64,000 nt of DNA from Batillaria attramentaria (GCA_018292915.2 JACVVK020000214.1:231001-295000), one strand, 5' to 3'; shown: positions 41,380 through 62,955, numbered from the stretch's first letter. The notes: generated by a model from the letters alone, not told the origin. A program made the numbers and translations.

Positions 41380-42334
41380 AGGGTACGACAAGTCAAGAGC
41401 ACTATTGGGTTTAAATGACAGATATTGAGGCCCTAAGCTGTTAGACAGCAAAAGTTTTCATGAACAAAGTACCATTTACTCAAAAATGCGCCGAAAACAC
41501 CCTCTGCTTTCGGTTTCTGGGCTGCGCCATGTTGCCGCACTCTTTCGCGAATGAGACGGGAAAGGTGCTGACGGTGACGTCACTCCACCACCACTGTCGG
41601 CAGTGCCAGCTTTGGGCGGGTTGTTCCAGAGTATTATTTTGTGTTCGAGATGCCACAGTGCAAAGCGTTTGGTTGTTTCAGCAAACAGGGTATGTGTAAG
41701 AATGCAGATGGAAGCCACAAACGCTTTTATAAATTTCTGAATCTAAACAAATCAAAGGAAAAACGGAGGTTATGTGCGAAATGGTTGCAGACCTTGAAGA
41801 ACGATCGCTTGCGCCGCCGAGTGCAGGAATACGCCTGGAACAATCGAGACTGACCTCGTTTGTGGAGATCATTTTACCCTGGTATGTTTCATTGGCGCTT
41901 TTGCGAACAATGTTGCTGCTTCTCTTGTCAAACACGCACCAATCGGCTCTTCCCCATCGTCCCCACTGTTTTACTGAGCTCTTCCTCAGAATATTCTGGC
42001 TCGAAATTATAGGGAACTATCCCCCAAATCCATTCTAGCTTGCAAGAAGTAAGCAAAGTGTGTATACGAGCCAGAAATAGCACGCCTAAAACGTGTAGCA
42101 GGCACACCTGCACGCACAGAGAGTGTGCCAGCTTAGTGTCATCTGCTGCTGAGTGGTGTAGTGACGTCACTGCTAGGATCAACGTGGCAGCCTCCATGGC
42201 ATCGCATTTCGTCTGCCGTTTGGTGTGATAAATGCTGAATGGTGTATTCATGTTCAAATCTTTTGGGCTGCAGCCGTCTAGGACATCACTATCTATCCCC
42301 TAAACCCAACATTGCACTTGACTTGCCTTACCCT
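41380..42334 (+). mobile_element. Kolobok-like DNA transposon remnant (TTAA target site, THAP)
   Basis: TTAA lies on both sides (41376-41379 and 42335-42338). The ends are AGGGTACGACAAGTCAAG and the inverse of AGGGTAAGGCAAGTCAAG, and imperfect inverted similarity continues inward for about 200 bp (for example TGACGTCACTCCACCAC at about 41576 against TGACGTCACTACACCAC inverted at about 42156). A THAP zinc-finger reading frame lies inside. Kolobok-superfamily transposons combine TTAA duplications with a THAP domain, which is the basis of the class call. At 955 bp it lacks the catalytic part. Confidence 0.65.
41650..41879 (+). pseudogene. THAP-domain exon with a frameshift
   Basis: From the ATG at 41650 the frame begins MPQCKAFGCFSKQG with the paired cysteines of a C2CH THAP finger, continues FYKFL and CAKWLQTLKND, then runs to a stop at 41851-41853. 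The closing zinc ligands, VCGDHF, occur just downstream in the +1 frame and are followed by a gtatgt donor at 41880. The domain is thus complete only across a one-base shift, so it is a pseudogene or there is a sequence error. It is the DNA-binding part of the transposase of the surrounding element. Confidence 0.65.
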
Positions 42335-42421
42335 TTAATTAAGGTACACGTATATGACTGACAACATTTTCAGCACGAAGAATACTCTCGTCCACCCCCA
42401 CCCCCTCCCAAGTCTCAGACA

Positions 42422-42590
42422 GGGGAGCCGGGGTGCCCGAATGGTAGTGCTTTGGACTTGTAATGCTCAGGTCGTGAGTTTGTATCCCGGCTGGGGCCAA
42501 ATATTTTTGCTGGCTTTCTCATCGTTGCCCCGTCTTGGATATCACCCGTATGTGATGGAAAAGGACGTTTAACCCCCACCCACCCACCCC
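42422..42590 (+). repeat. SINE-A, full length
   Basis: Head GGGGAGCCGGGGTGCCCGAA, a slightly mutated B-box GAGTTTGTATCCC, body and CCCACCC tail. Confidence 0.85.
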
Positions 42591-42944
42591 CGCACCACCC
42601 CAAGTCTCAGACGAGGGAAGGCCGGGGGGGGGGGGAACCTCACAGGCCCCTGCCCACCCGGTTCCCACGCCGGCCAGGGAACCGTGGCTGTGGTGAGTTG
42701 TTGACAATGTATACTGCTCATACTGCCCTACAATAGAGGATGTCGACATTAAAATTTCACAAAACTGGAACAAGCAGTATTAGCCCGTTTACTGATTTCA
42801 TTGTAAAGGTAAATATTGCAGCGATTCATTCATGTCTGAATTCATTATTATTATTATTATTATTAACATTTCGGTTCAATCGCGTGACTGCAATCTTACT
42901 TGGAAACTACTATAGAAGAAATTAGCATGTTTAATTTGAGGTTC

Positions 42945-43150
42945 CTTAGTATTGTGCAGGTCCCCCTAGTTTGCTGCCAGACATGCAGTACAACGACGCC
43001 ACATATTGCGAATTAACCTTCTGGTGCTGGGTGGGCTGGGTGTCCCGCTGGACACGTCTGCCGAGGACGTCCCACAAATGCTGAAAAGGACGGAGAGAGG
43101 TCGGGGGATATCGCTGGTCATTTTCACCTGTATGGAATGAGCAGTGCAAA
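42945..43150 (-). pseudogene. Tc1/mariner transposase, C-terminal remnant
   Basis: On the minus strand one frame reads PFQHLWDVLGRRV, matching the NxxEHLWDxLxRRV block near the catalytic D/E of Tc1/mariner transposases. After a frameshift another frame reads IRNMWRRCTACLAANG-like, matching the conserved C-terminal region. Frames are broken and the remainder is missing. Confidence 0.6.
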
Positions 43151-43329
43151 CAAGAATTGGGGAAAAAAACAACTGACCCCACCTGCATTTCAAAACAATA
43201 AGGCAGATAATTAGCAAGATCTGACAAACAAGGGTTGCGTGCAGCACGGGCTGAGCCTGTCCGTGACACGTGTACTCGACTCGGGCGGCCTCTACGCGCA
43301 CACTCGCACAGTCTGTCTCCAAGGGAGCT

Positions 43330-44050
43330 AAGCTGATTACATTTAGCTAAAACATTTTTTCATCCACGCACATAATTACCTTCCCTTGGTCCGTGCCGAT
43401 GTAACACTCCAGTTTTCCTGCATGGAAACGTCCCTCGGGGGACGTTTTAGTGCCGCAGTTCGTCTCCAGGGGGCGTTCGCTCCGCGGCGGGGGACGTTCA
43501 TATATATTACAGTATCTGGCATGCTTTGTCGACTTTTGTCGAGGCGCGGCCGAAGTGGTTGTTCCATCCTCTGACACTACATTTGAATTTAGAGAATGAG
43601 TAAAGAATGCGTGCGGAATTGGTCAGTGTTAGCGCACTGTACAGGCACACACATACACCCACACACTCAGACTCGCTCCCGTGCACACGCAACAAAGAAA
43701 AAAACATGCAGCCGTCCCTTTCATACGAACTGCAGGCTGACATGCAACGACAAAGAGAAGGTTCTGTTTTTATTATATTACACGAAAAGTAGAAAATAAA
43801 GAGAGGTAGGCACTATTTCCGAACTAGGCTCCTTCAATTTGAAGCACGGGGCCTAAAACGAACAATCAGGTTCGTGTGGTGATGGCAAATTGACAACAAA
43901 AGAAAAAGAACGGAATGGACTAGGCGCGGTACACTATACGAATACAAAACTAGACAGACAAACAGACGGACTTTTTTTCAATTTCTGTTTTGGGGATTTT
44001 TTTTTACAATTGACAACACACATTGACAGTAATAATGATACACAAGAACT
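43330..44050. other. No gene recognised
   Basis: A GGGGGACGTT motif recurs near 43437 and 43488 (one form inverted nearby); otherwise unremarkable. Confidence 0.4.
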
Positions 44051-44053
44051 AGT

Positions 44054-44057
<4 letters not shown>

Positions 44058-44106
<49 letters not shown>
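44058..44106 (+). repeat. (CA)n microsatellite
   Basis: About 48 bp of CA. Confidence 0.95.
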
Positions 44107-44109
<3 letters not shown>

Positions 44110-44164
44110 CTAACAAACCAAATTCTTTACAACTACAAATCTGAACAGAAAGAACTCCTACAAA

Positions 44165-45660
44165 CACTACACCTTCTCACTTAGAGAAGCCTGAATTTAC
44201 CAGTAACTCTGGTTCCTGAATACAGAAACTGCACAGTGGAGAGTCTACAATTTTACAGATGTGGAGGAATTTCTGTGTTGAAAGAATGCGATGTAAAATT
44301 CTAGTGTGGAACCATCTCAGTTGTGTGTCTGTCGTAGAAGACCTATGAAAAATAGTTTTCCAACTAAGTCCAGCAAAGAGTGTTTTCCAATTTAACACCG
44401 CAGAGAAAGTAACTTCAGATTTAACTAAAATAGATCTTACTCCCTTGCTGCCCCTCAAAATGTACACCCAGGCCTTGTTATCAATATCTAATACACCACG
44501 CGGTGTCAAACAAAACTGACCTTTGCAAGGTACCTTTTTATAGCACGAATAATTCGTGTGTGAGGAAGTTTGTTCTAGTTATCACAGGATATTTCTTGTT
44601 AGTCACTAAACGACAAAACAATTTCCATCAGCATCCAATAAAAGACTGATTAAAAAAAAAAAAAAAAAACCCGCAACAATCCATTCCTTTACAGAAACCA
44701 CTCTATTACCTCTAATTATATCAGCATTGTAGTGAGTTTATTCTGACACAAATTTATCAATATCATGAGGACAACAGAGTGTACAATAGTTTTTAAAATG
44801 CTTCATGACATCCATCCAAAATGGGTTGTGTAATCTTTGCATTAGTACATTAGCATACTCTCCTCCAAGGACACTTAATTTTTCTAAGTCAGGATACAGT
44901 CTGTAAATGAAATCGGCAAAACCAGCATTGGTCTGCAGGCGTCTCAGCCAGCTTATCTTCAGCGTAGCTAAGAAGATTCTTACATGTGCTTCACACATTT
45001 TCAGGCCCTCATTTTCATAAGGTTGTACTACTACTGATTTCTTTATTTTACTAGGTTTTCCATTCCATAAAAAAGAGATAAATCTCTGATTCTAGCTCCT
45101 TCAAGAATTCTTTAGATGGGTCTGGAAGGTTAATAAGTAAATATGTCAACTTTGAAAGGGCAAGTGTTTTGATAATTATTATTTTACCAAAGGGAGTAAG
45201 ATTTCTCCTTTTCCATTTGCTTAGAATCATTAACAACCGCCCACTATAGTTCAGATGTACAATTTAGTTTGTGTCTGTAGAAAATTTAATTCCCAGAACC
45301 CTACAGATGGCAGGGTTCCAGTGAAAGTTTTTATCCCTCAGGTAGCGCAAATCACTATTTTTCCTAGCACCTATCCACACAATTTGAGTCTTGTCATTAT
45401 TCTCTAAGACCTGACATTTTGGAGAATGCATCCAGTGTGATAACCGACTCTTCAAGAGACCTCTCAGAGCCGTCTAAAAAGAGTGATATATCGCCAGCAA
45501 CAGTAAAATCTCTTAACAGTAAAATCTGTAACAGTAAAATCTCTTTATCTTTTATGTTGATACCCTTAACATTTCTTTGACTTATTTCTGCGCATGTGAG
45601 GTATAAAATTAATAAGGTGAGACGGGGTCGCCCTGTCTACAGCCTCTTTCTAAATAAGAC
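44165..45660 (-). pseudogene. LINE reverse transcriptase C-terminal remnant (L1/Tx1-like)
   Basis: Four successive minus-strand frames (45455-45264, 45236-45051, 44998-44738, 44509-44177), broken by shifts, spell a degraded ORF2 3' part: a QGDPVSPY-like block near 45640, NDKTQIVWIGARK, KWKRRNLTPFGKIIIIKTLALSKLTYL, and the terminal HRILSTQKFLHICKIV...CSFC. Order and spacing fit L1/Tx1-like elements. It is older than the plus-strand LINEs. Confidence 0.75.
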
Positions 45661-45704
45661 CATTTCGAGTGCTGACCATTGACCAAAATACGTGAAGCTG
45701 CATT

Positions 45705-45920
45705 TTTGGCTCACGTGTGTAACAAAGTGAGTCTGTGTAATAATGCTCTGTCGTCTGTCTGTCAGTCTGTCTGTCTGCATGTACGTCCACAGTAACCATT
45801 AACATTGGCCTTTTCTCAGAATCTACAAATAACAGAGGCACCAAACTTGGCGTGCTGATAGACAAGCATAAGACCTTTCAAAACATACCATATTCATTGA
45901 CTTTGACCCAAGGTCAAGGT
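45705..45920 (+). repeat. AAGGTCA-array element, left part (split by solo LTR)
   Basis: Begins TTTTTGGCTCACGTGTGTAAC, followed by CTGT repeats and one array module. It breaks at AAGGT (45916-45920), where the solo LTR starts, and continues at 47299. Confidence 0.7.
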
Positions 45921-47298
45921 TGTCACGGCCAGATATCGGTCACCGGACCATCGGGAATACCCCGTCTTTAGCTGGGAGGCCCATTGTACCCGGCCACTGT
46001 CCAGTTTGCCCGTTGACCCGTGCCCAGCGTGCCTCCCGTGCGCACGTGAGTCCCGCCCTATGATGGGGGTTGTTTTGCTGGTTTGTTATGGGACAAATAA
46101 CATTGTCAGCCAATGGAATTTAAATATTTTCAGCACCTGTTTTCGAGGTACCCGAAACACTTGCGAAAACCGTGTGGTTCCGCGAAGCTAGCACAAAAAC
46201 GTTGTGTAAAATAATTCCCTCGCTTTTCACCCTTTGCTGCCGAGGGGAGCTGCTTATGAGCATAAGCCATTCAGTACTGTTTGCCTGATAGTCAAGCTGT
46301 AACTCTTGAGTGTGGAGGGGTGCCTGTTGTTGGCCGTTGCCCCTGCCAGCTTGGGTTGTTCGTCGCTGTCGTGGACCTATTCTATCGTAGGATAGACACT
46401 AACCAAGTCAAGTAGAGCTGTGCAAGGTAGTGCACTATATTTCATTGATGTTGCCGTATTGTAGTGGTGAATTCTGCCATTGTTGTCTTTGTTTCCGCTT
46501 CGTGTACCTTCTCGCTACTGAGAGAATTTTGCGAACGAGTTGTTAAAATCCATTCGTTAGTGTAACGGATCTACTAATGTCTAGCCGGAATGGTTGGCAG
46601 TAAACTATTGCTGGAATTAGTGGTTAGGATAATGCCAGGAAGCTTGATAGTTGTATGTGTTGTGGCGTTCCATGTGTTTGTGTTATTGGGGTAGAATGGT
46701 TGGGAAAATAGAACCGACCAGTAACGGGTTTGACTCGTAGTTCCCAATGCAAGCACAATGCGAACTGTGTTACAACTGAGAAATGTGTTTCCAGGTTTTG
46801 TTGTTCATTTCCTGTCTTCTGTTCCGTCTGCGGTTTCGCCGGGGACAAGCTGCTGCTGAGCTGCAACCTCAAGCCTCCTGTGGGTCGCTTCTGCCCTGAA
46901 CAGTCGGCGAGCTCTACTGGCGTCGCTCCGCCCGAGGGGTACAGAGAGCCCCCTGTGTTCCCTGACGTCACAAGTTGTTCTCACGTTGCTACTATTTAAC
47001 CACCTAGTCCACGACTCCATACGAGGCCGTCACCAAGGGACGTGGGTCAAGCCTATGGTAGGGGGTCGGTGTAGTGGGACTCTCGGCGACGGTGGGCAAG
47101 ATATGCGGGAAGGGACAGGGTGGTGTGCGAGAGTGTCAGTGAGCGTGACTACTAGGCTATGTCCATTATAAAATAAATCTGTGAGTGTGTAAATAAGTAT
47201 TTTTCATTTGCTGGCCTCCCATTGCGGACCTCTGTCTTTCCTCTTAAGTGTTGGTGTGTTTGTCCTTTCGTTCTCTCTATCCCTCCCTGTAGGTGACA
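45921..47298 (+). mobile_element. Solo LTR, family 2, with perfect 5-bp target duplication
   Basis: 1378 bp beginning TGTCACGG and ending GTGACA, flanked by AAGGT on both sides (45916-45920 and 47299-47303). The AAGGTCA module reads through if the element and one AAGGT are removed. A plus-strand AATAAA (47173-47178) near the right end supports this orientation. It is an LTR-retrotransposon relic, probably Gypsy-like. The open frames inside (for example 46730-46999) are not supported as genes. Confidence 0.85.
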
Positions 47299-47885
47299 AA
47301 GGTCACAAAAGCTGTCTGTTTGGAAATTTCATATTGGCATTTTCTCAGAATCTAGAAAAGCCAGAGACATCAAACTTTGCACGATGATAGACATTGACAA
47401 CAGCTATACTGACATTCCTGTATTCAGTGACTTTGAGTCAAGGTCAAGGCCCATACAAGTTGTTTGCGGAAAACCTAAAGCCTTAACACTGGCATTTTCT
47501 CAGAAGCAATTAACAGCAGAGGCACCAAACCTGGCTTGCTGATAGACAGGAATAGACCTTCCAAAACATACCATTTTGAATGACCTTGACTCAAGGTCAA
47601 GGTCATTTAAGCTGTCTCTTTGGAAATTTAAAATTGCCATTTTCTCAGAATTAAGAGTTACCAGAGGCATCACACTTTGCATGATGATAGACATTGACAA
47701 AACCTATTCTGGCATAACCTGCATTCAATTTATTGAGTCAAGGTCAAGGCCATCCAAGATGTTTTGCGGAAACTTTAACGTTGGCATTTTCTCGGAAACG
47801 GCACAGAGCACAGACACCAAACAAGGTACAATGATAGACAGCAATGAGACCTATGCAGGCATACCCTTTTGAAAGACCTTGAGGT
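47299..47885 (+). repeat. AAGGTCA-array element, right part
   Basis: Four modules with 'attttctcagaat', 'atgatagacattgac' and AAGGTCAAGGTC or AAGGTCAAGGCC, ending near 47885. Confidence 0.75.
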
Positions 47886-47917
47886 TGTTTCAACTGCAGT
47901 TTGTTTTGTTGTCAAGG

Positions 47918-47985
47918 CTGTGACGTTTCTCCAGACAATACATACTGTCATGCAGAGTGACGTAACGAAATCTGCGTCATAGACT
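47918..47985 (+). repeat. Helentron-like element, short fragment
   Basis: Shares 'gtgacgtttctcca', 'caatacatactgtca' and 'gtgacgtaacgaaatctgcg' with the left portion of P1. Confidence 0.6.
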
Positions 47986-48059
47986 TCGTAAAGTCGTTGT
48001 TCAAGTACAAAATGACAGTAGCCTGTACCTAGCAACCACTGCGTACTCAGCTTCCGGAC

Positions 48060-49345
48060 AGTTTTAACCAACACTTATGAAAAACTGTTCTCAATAAGTT
48101 CAGGTGAAGCTGGCGTCTCACCGATTACATGTATGCTTTTGAAGCAGAAAGCAGAATCGAATCGAGTAGCTGCAGCCGTATGCTACCGGCGCAGAGAATG
48201 GCAGCGAATTCGTTGTCTAGACCTCCGATTGAACAGAAGCTTCCTGAATCGTTTGAATCAATGCAGTTATAAACTGTAGCTGTTGGTGGAGAAGCACTTA
48301 AATCGGTGTAAATGTACTAAAAATATTAGAATAAACACTAACAAAGCTTCATATTTCGTGAAGAATCGCGACAAGAAGACTCCCACTCGAACCGTGGTCG
48401 TGAAAAACGAGAACAGACTGAGCTGTGCTTGATCGGTTTCGCATTCACCTCGCAAATCGCATTTCCTTGAAAGCGTTAGCATGTTTGTGTGTTCAGTCGA
48501 AGTTTAGAACTTGTGTTTTTGTTTGGATTTGAGTTCATGAGTGAATTGACACCGTCTTGCTAGCATAAAAAGGCGCACTTTATTCTGTTGGTGTTGTGAT
48601 CGTTCATCTGCAATGTGCAGCCGCTTTCGACTGTTAGTTTTTAGTAGGATAAACGTTCAAAATATACCATGAATTGGCCTAAAGAACAGGATGATAAAGC
48701 ATTTACACCCCCATGAAGCTGTTGTATTACCGACTCGTATTTAGCTAAAGCTCAGGGCTGATTTGCGTCTTGGATCAAAATACTCGTCGGTATACAACAG
48801 CTTTATGGGGAATAACTGCTAATTACACGCTTCTCTGTCTGTTATGGGAAAGAAAATACAGTGACAAGATAACTTCCAGATCAATAGTACACGAAAATCC
48901 TAAAAGCAGGACTGACACAGAGGTGAATTCTCTTGCATTTTTTCTTCCATCTGGCCTAAAAAAAAAAAAAAAAAAAAGTCAAACATAAGGTCGCTAACAT
49001 TTTAATTTCGTGTTTCTGTGAAATTGATGGACCAAAAAGACGTTAGCATTGCCCAAGAAAATGAGATAAGATAAGCTGTCAGATAAGCTGTCACAAACAG
49101 TTCAGCTTGAAAATCCGGCCGATACCTAGCTGAAGTCGGTTTCAGAGCTGCGACTCATTTAAAAATAATCGTTTGAATTTCATGCAGCCGGAAGTACGCA
49201 AGCACAGACACACACAATTTTCCTCTACCGATTAAATGTCAGAGATAACGAACAATACGCTTTCAACTCGGCTTCAGCTTTGCTTCCGTCTGATATCAAT
49301 CACGGATCTTCCTCACAGGAAACTTCTGTGGGAGTCATTTTACAC
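48060..49345. other. No gene recognised
   Basis: An A run at 48959-48977; nothing further recognised. Confidence 0.4.
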
Positions 49346-49347
49346 TG

Positions 49348-49350
<3 letters not shown>

Positions 49351-49420
<70 letters not shown>

Positions 49421-49450
49421 CAGGCACGCACGCACAGGCACGCACGCATA
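49351..49450 (+). repeat. (CA)n(CGCA)n microsatellite
   Basis: CA repeats passing into CGCA/CACG repeats, with AGG interruptions. Confidence 0.9.
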
Positions 49451-49714
49451 CACTTCACACCGACACTTACGCAATTTTTCAGAAATACTGAAAACAATAA
49501 AGACTTCCGCAATTTTTCAACGACATACGCAACTTTGCTGTGCGAATTTACCCTATGAAGACTTCAGCAATTTTCCTGCGATCGACTTAAGCAATTTTTC
49601 CATTGTAAATTCTTTCATTTAGACTTACGTACTTCGTTTTTCACAGTTTTCTTGTGTAAAAATGTTGTGTATCTGTTCCACAAATTTTCAAACGCTGTTT
49701 TGACCCATTTCCGA

Positions 49715-49762
<48 letters not shown>

Positions 49763-49845
49763 GTGTGCGTGTGCGTGTGCGCGTGCGCGTGCGCGTGCGC
49801 GTGCGCGTGTGTGTGTGTGTGTGTGTGTGTGAGCGCGCGCGCGTT
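49715..49845 (+). repeat. (GCGT)n(GT)n microsatellite
   Basis: Tetranucleotide GCGT, then GTGC/GCGT mixtures, then GT. It is the approximate inverse complement of 49351-49450, about 270 bp away, so the two could fold together. Confidence 0.9.
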
Positions 49846-49875
49846 CCTTTTTGCCCAAATCGAAACAGGAAAGAA

Positions 49876-51456
49876 CAAGGAGGAACGGCCCCGTCCTACA
49901 AAGTTGTTTCTCCAAACTTCATTTTATTTTGTCTGATTTGTTGTTATTGTTGCCGGTTCTCCCCTCTCCAAGTTCTACCAATGACACTAGATCCTCTACG
50001 ACCTCGACCGATTAGCCACGTGACTGGGGGTGGGGCCGAGTGGGGGAAGAAGGGGGAGAGAGAGAGAGGGGCAGAGAGAGAGGGTGGGTGGGTGGGTGTT
50101 TAGGAGTTAAACGTCCTTTTCCCCCACATAAGGGTGATATCAAAGACGGGGCAACGAGGAAAAGGCCAGCACAAATATTTGGCCCCAGCGGCCGGGATTC
50201 GAACTCTCGGCCCAAGCATTGAAAGTCCAACGCTCTACCATTCGGCCACCCTGGCTCCCCAGAGAGAGAGAGAGAGAGAGAGAGACGTCAGTTCCGTGAA
50301 CTAAACATTTGACGTCAGCGTCAGGCAGGTCGTCATACAGAGAGAGAGAGATGACGTCAATTCTGCGAAGTAAACTTTTGACGTCAGCCTTTAGCACTGA
50401 GATGGTCTGAGGATGCTTGTTCATGTCTTGTGATTTCCCTGTTGGCTTTGTGACTTCTCCGACTGAATTATTTTTCACATGAAATCTGGAAGATGTAGAG
50501 GGCTGATGAAATGTCGGAAGCAGTGACGATACTTGCAGATTTTGTCTGTGAACCAAACATTTGACGTCAGTCTCACGCTGCTCGTCTGACAGATGATACT
50601 TCTACATATCTTGTGATTTCCTTGTTGCTTTTGTGACTTCCGTGACTGAATTAATTTTGACATAAAATCTGGAAGATCTAGAGAGCTGATGAAACGTGGA
50701 CTTAAGTGCCTTGGATTGTACTTACGAAATTGCAAAATTGGAACTTTTTTGACCGGCGCTTCTTGCAGAAACGTGAAAAATTTGTTTATCTAAAAGCTCT
50801 GCTATTCTTAATACTAAAGCTATAATAGTGCAGTAGTTCATGTCACGTGTGCAGTTGGCACAAGTGACAAAAATACCGGAATGATGAGTAATTTGAAGCA
50901 GTCGTTTCATAGATATTTGGCCTTATATGCAAACCACCCCTACCTCGGAAATATTTTTCTTACACAAAACCTGTCAAAGCTACAGAGCTGTGCTACGAAA
51001 ACAGGCAGTATAATTGGATGATCTTCCCAATTTCAGAAAATGAAGCCATTTGAACATTTTTTTCGAAAAAATTCGTGACATGACCGATTTTTTCAAATCG
51101 GCGATAACTGTTCTCAAAATGCGGCAGGCTAAAAATCGTGAAAAATAGCTCTGGAGAATATGACTGCCCATTTTATCTCAAAGTAAAAAGCCGTCCGGCG
51201 AGGTGGTTTAGCAGATAGCCATCATTACATCCGTCCACACACACACACACACGTCAACTCCCGCCAAAAAGAACGCAGCAGCAAAGTGTGCACGTAATGT
51301 GTCTATGACCCAGATTTCGTTACGTCACTGTGTGCGTGAAAGTAAGTATTGTGTGGAGAAACGTCACAGTCTTGTTTTGTATCACTGAAACTTGCTGCTG
51401 CGCGTAGCAAAATCTGCCCCGTCTCATAAAGTTGTTTCTCTATAGAGAAACAACTT
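49876..51456 (-). mobile_element. Helentron-like non-autonomous element, full copy P2 (1.58 kb)
   Basis: It begins CAAGGAGGAACGG and ends with the GTTGTTTCTC-TATA-GAGAAACAAC hairpin followed by TT. Near-identical to P1 in reverse complement over its full length, including the internal SINE-A and CT tracts. No target duplication is seen. Open frames shared with P1 arise from the shared sequence and lack coding signs. Confidence 0.65.
50083..50260 (-). repeat. SINE-A inside P2
   Basis: Head GGGGAGCCAGGGTGGCCGAA read from 50260; same position within the element as in P1 and P4. Confidence 0.9.
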
Positions 51457-52330
51457 AAAAATTAATCTGCCGAAAATAATCGCCTTAGATCTATCCAGTG
51501 CTCGACCTGAGAATATCCAGAACAAATAACTTCATTGTGAGCGGGAAAATCGCCTTGATTAGACTGGTCAAAGCAGTAAGACTGTTTTCGCCTTCTAATG
51601 AAAGATTAATGTCGAAGTCGACCACGCCTGAGGATTTGTGGTGAACTGGATTTTGACAAAATTGCGTCACTGGCAGGAGAAAAATTGCCGAAGTCGACCA
51701 CGCGAGAGATTTTCTTGTGATTTTGGTTTTGACAAAATTGCGTAACTGCCAGTGCAAAATTGCCGAAATCGACCACACTTTATATTTGGGGTAAAACTGC
51801 GTAATTCTACCTGCTAAACTGCGTAAGTCGGTATTTTGGTTGGAACACGTAGACATAAAATAGCGCAAGTCGCGTAAATTACTGTTTTTCCCCCAAATGC
51901 ATTTAGCTATGATAACTAAACTTTACAAGCCAAATAGAAGAACAGATTGTGAATCGTACAGTAAAATTTCATTTCGATGTGTTGATAAATAATCGAATAA
52001 ATCAGGTTTTTGCTTCTCCTGAAAAGTGCGGAAAATCGACTTCCGCAACTCTTCCGTGTGAACGACGACTTGCAACCTCGTTTCTGCGGGACATCCACAG
52101 TGACGTGCGTTTCTACGACAGAAACTTGCCTGTGAAAGTGGAAGATTTAACCCGTCCTACGATGTTGTTTCCATTACTATGGAAACAACATTTAAAAAAA
52201 AAAAAAATCCATAACCTCTGCGGATGCTGTAAACCTGAAGTATAATCGAGTAATGTGGGCTCGGGGCGGAGTACGTACTGAAAACGGTTTCAGATCCGAT
52301 CGTAGCGACAATGACCTCAATGATCCTGAT
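51457..52330. other. Unassigned, with a second palindromic terminus
   Basis: At 52152-52190, CCCGTCCTACGATG is followed by GTTGTTTCCA-TTACTA-TGGAAACAAC and A-rich sequence. This is the same architecture as the P1/P2 end with a different stem. Preceding sequence has recurrent 'tgccgaa(g/a)tcgaccac' segments (about 51610-51775), spaced 70-90 bp. Confidence 0.45.
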
Positions 52331-52331
52331 T

Positions 52332-52472
52332 CAGGTGTGAGCTGACCGTTCGCGCCACGTGATTGTAATGTGTCCAATGTGTGAGAGAATGCGTGTGATT
52401 CACGTGAGCGTGCGTATTGGGTTTACTTCGCTGCACTTTGAGCCGATTAATGAAATTGGTCAAACTGCCTAG
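52332..52472 (+). repeat. SINE-B, 3'-half fragment
   Basis: Contains 'gattcacgtgagcgtgcgt' and 'tttgagccgatt' of SINE-B; the head is missing. Confidence 0.7.
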
Positions 52473-52919
52473 CCGCTTTCTTCTGCGGTTTCAACGTTTC
52501 TGCATCTAAGTGGACAAAGTTCGCACGGTGTTATTTACAGCTCAAAAGCCGCTTCGAGTTAATCACGATCGTCGAGATTTTCACAAATATCTTGAAATAT
52601 TTCTTTACATTTGTTTTGGAGGGGGGGGGGGGAGAGGGTGTTAATCATAGGGCTTAAAAATGGTTGAGGGCCGGTAACCAATTATTAAACTAAAATGTTC
52701 CCCATACAGAGGGAGATGAGTATGAAACCGGATTTTATTCTTTGCGTGCCTGAGACTCGGCGTGATCAAGCCTACTAAACACGGAAGATTTTTATGGAGC
52801 AAGAGAAAGTAGAGTATATATTTGAATTGCACGAACTACAGATCTCATTTGTGTACTGTGAATGGGTGTCAATAACAGCAGTAATAGGAGGGAGATACGT
52901 CTACCAACATACGAAAGAA

Positions 52920-62426
<9,507 letters not shown>

Positions 62427-62643
62427 AACCGGTAGAGACTTTGAACAATATATGATCTGTCCTAAATTAATTAGGACTCAATACCCAGGAGTACCATACT
62501 ATGAGTGTTTAACCCAAACACTAATTCTTTGTCCAAGACAGACATGACTCAGTACAGCATCGCAACAAACAACACGTCACATTGTACTGTGGTGGGATTT
62601 TACACCGTCACAAAATATCTAGGCCGTTCCTCAAGTTATCCAG

Positions 62644-62930
62644 GGCCCGTACGTAATAGTCGAGGTTAGGGCTTTTAGCCCTGGGTTAGAGTCTAACCTC
62701 GAACTAAACTAGCTCTAGAGTTAAAGTGCTTTTTTTTCTGTTGGTTTTTTTTTTTTCCCCCAGGAAGCGGGCCCATTCCAGCAAGGTGTCTGAGCCGTTA
62801 TAGAACGAATGTTTCCTTCCTTTCTTCGCTTCCTTTTTTAATTTAATTTTGCTTTTGGGTTTCGTTTGTCCTAGTCTGGGTTAGACCCGTAGCCGTGGGT
62901 TAAATTAACCTCGACTTTTACGTACGGGCC
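62644..62930. mobile_element. MITE with GGCCCGTACGTAA termini
   Basis: 287 bp with exact inverted ends GGCCCGTACGTAA, continued by AGTCGAGGTTA after one mismatch, and CAG flanking on both sides (62641-62643 and 62931-62933), a likely 3-bp target duplication. Too short to code. The end sequence and 3-bp duplication recall PIF/Harbinger-type elements, but this is only suggestive. Confidence 0.7.
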
Positions 62931-62948
62931 CAGGTTCCTACACAACAC

Positions 62949-62955
<7 letters not shown>

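Noticed and set aside
46573..46999. Open frames of 60-115 codons near 46.6-47.0 kb
   Set aside because: They fall inside the solo LTR on both strands and have no recognisable domain.
49052..49093. Duplicated 'agataagctgtca' near 49071-49093
   Set aside because: A single short local duplication without further structure.
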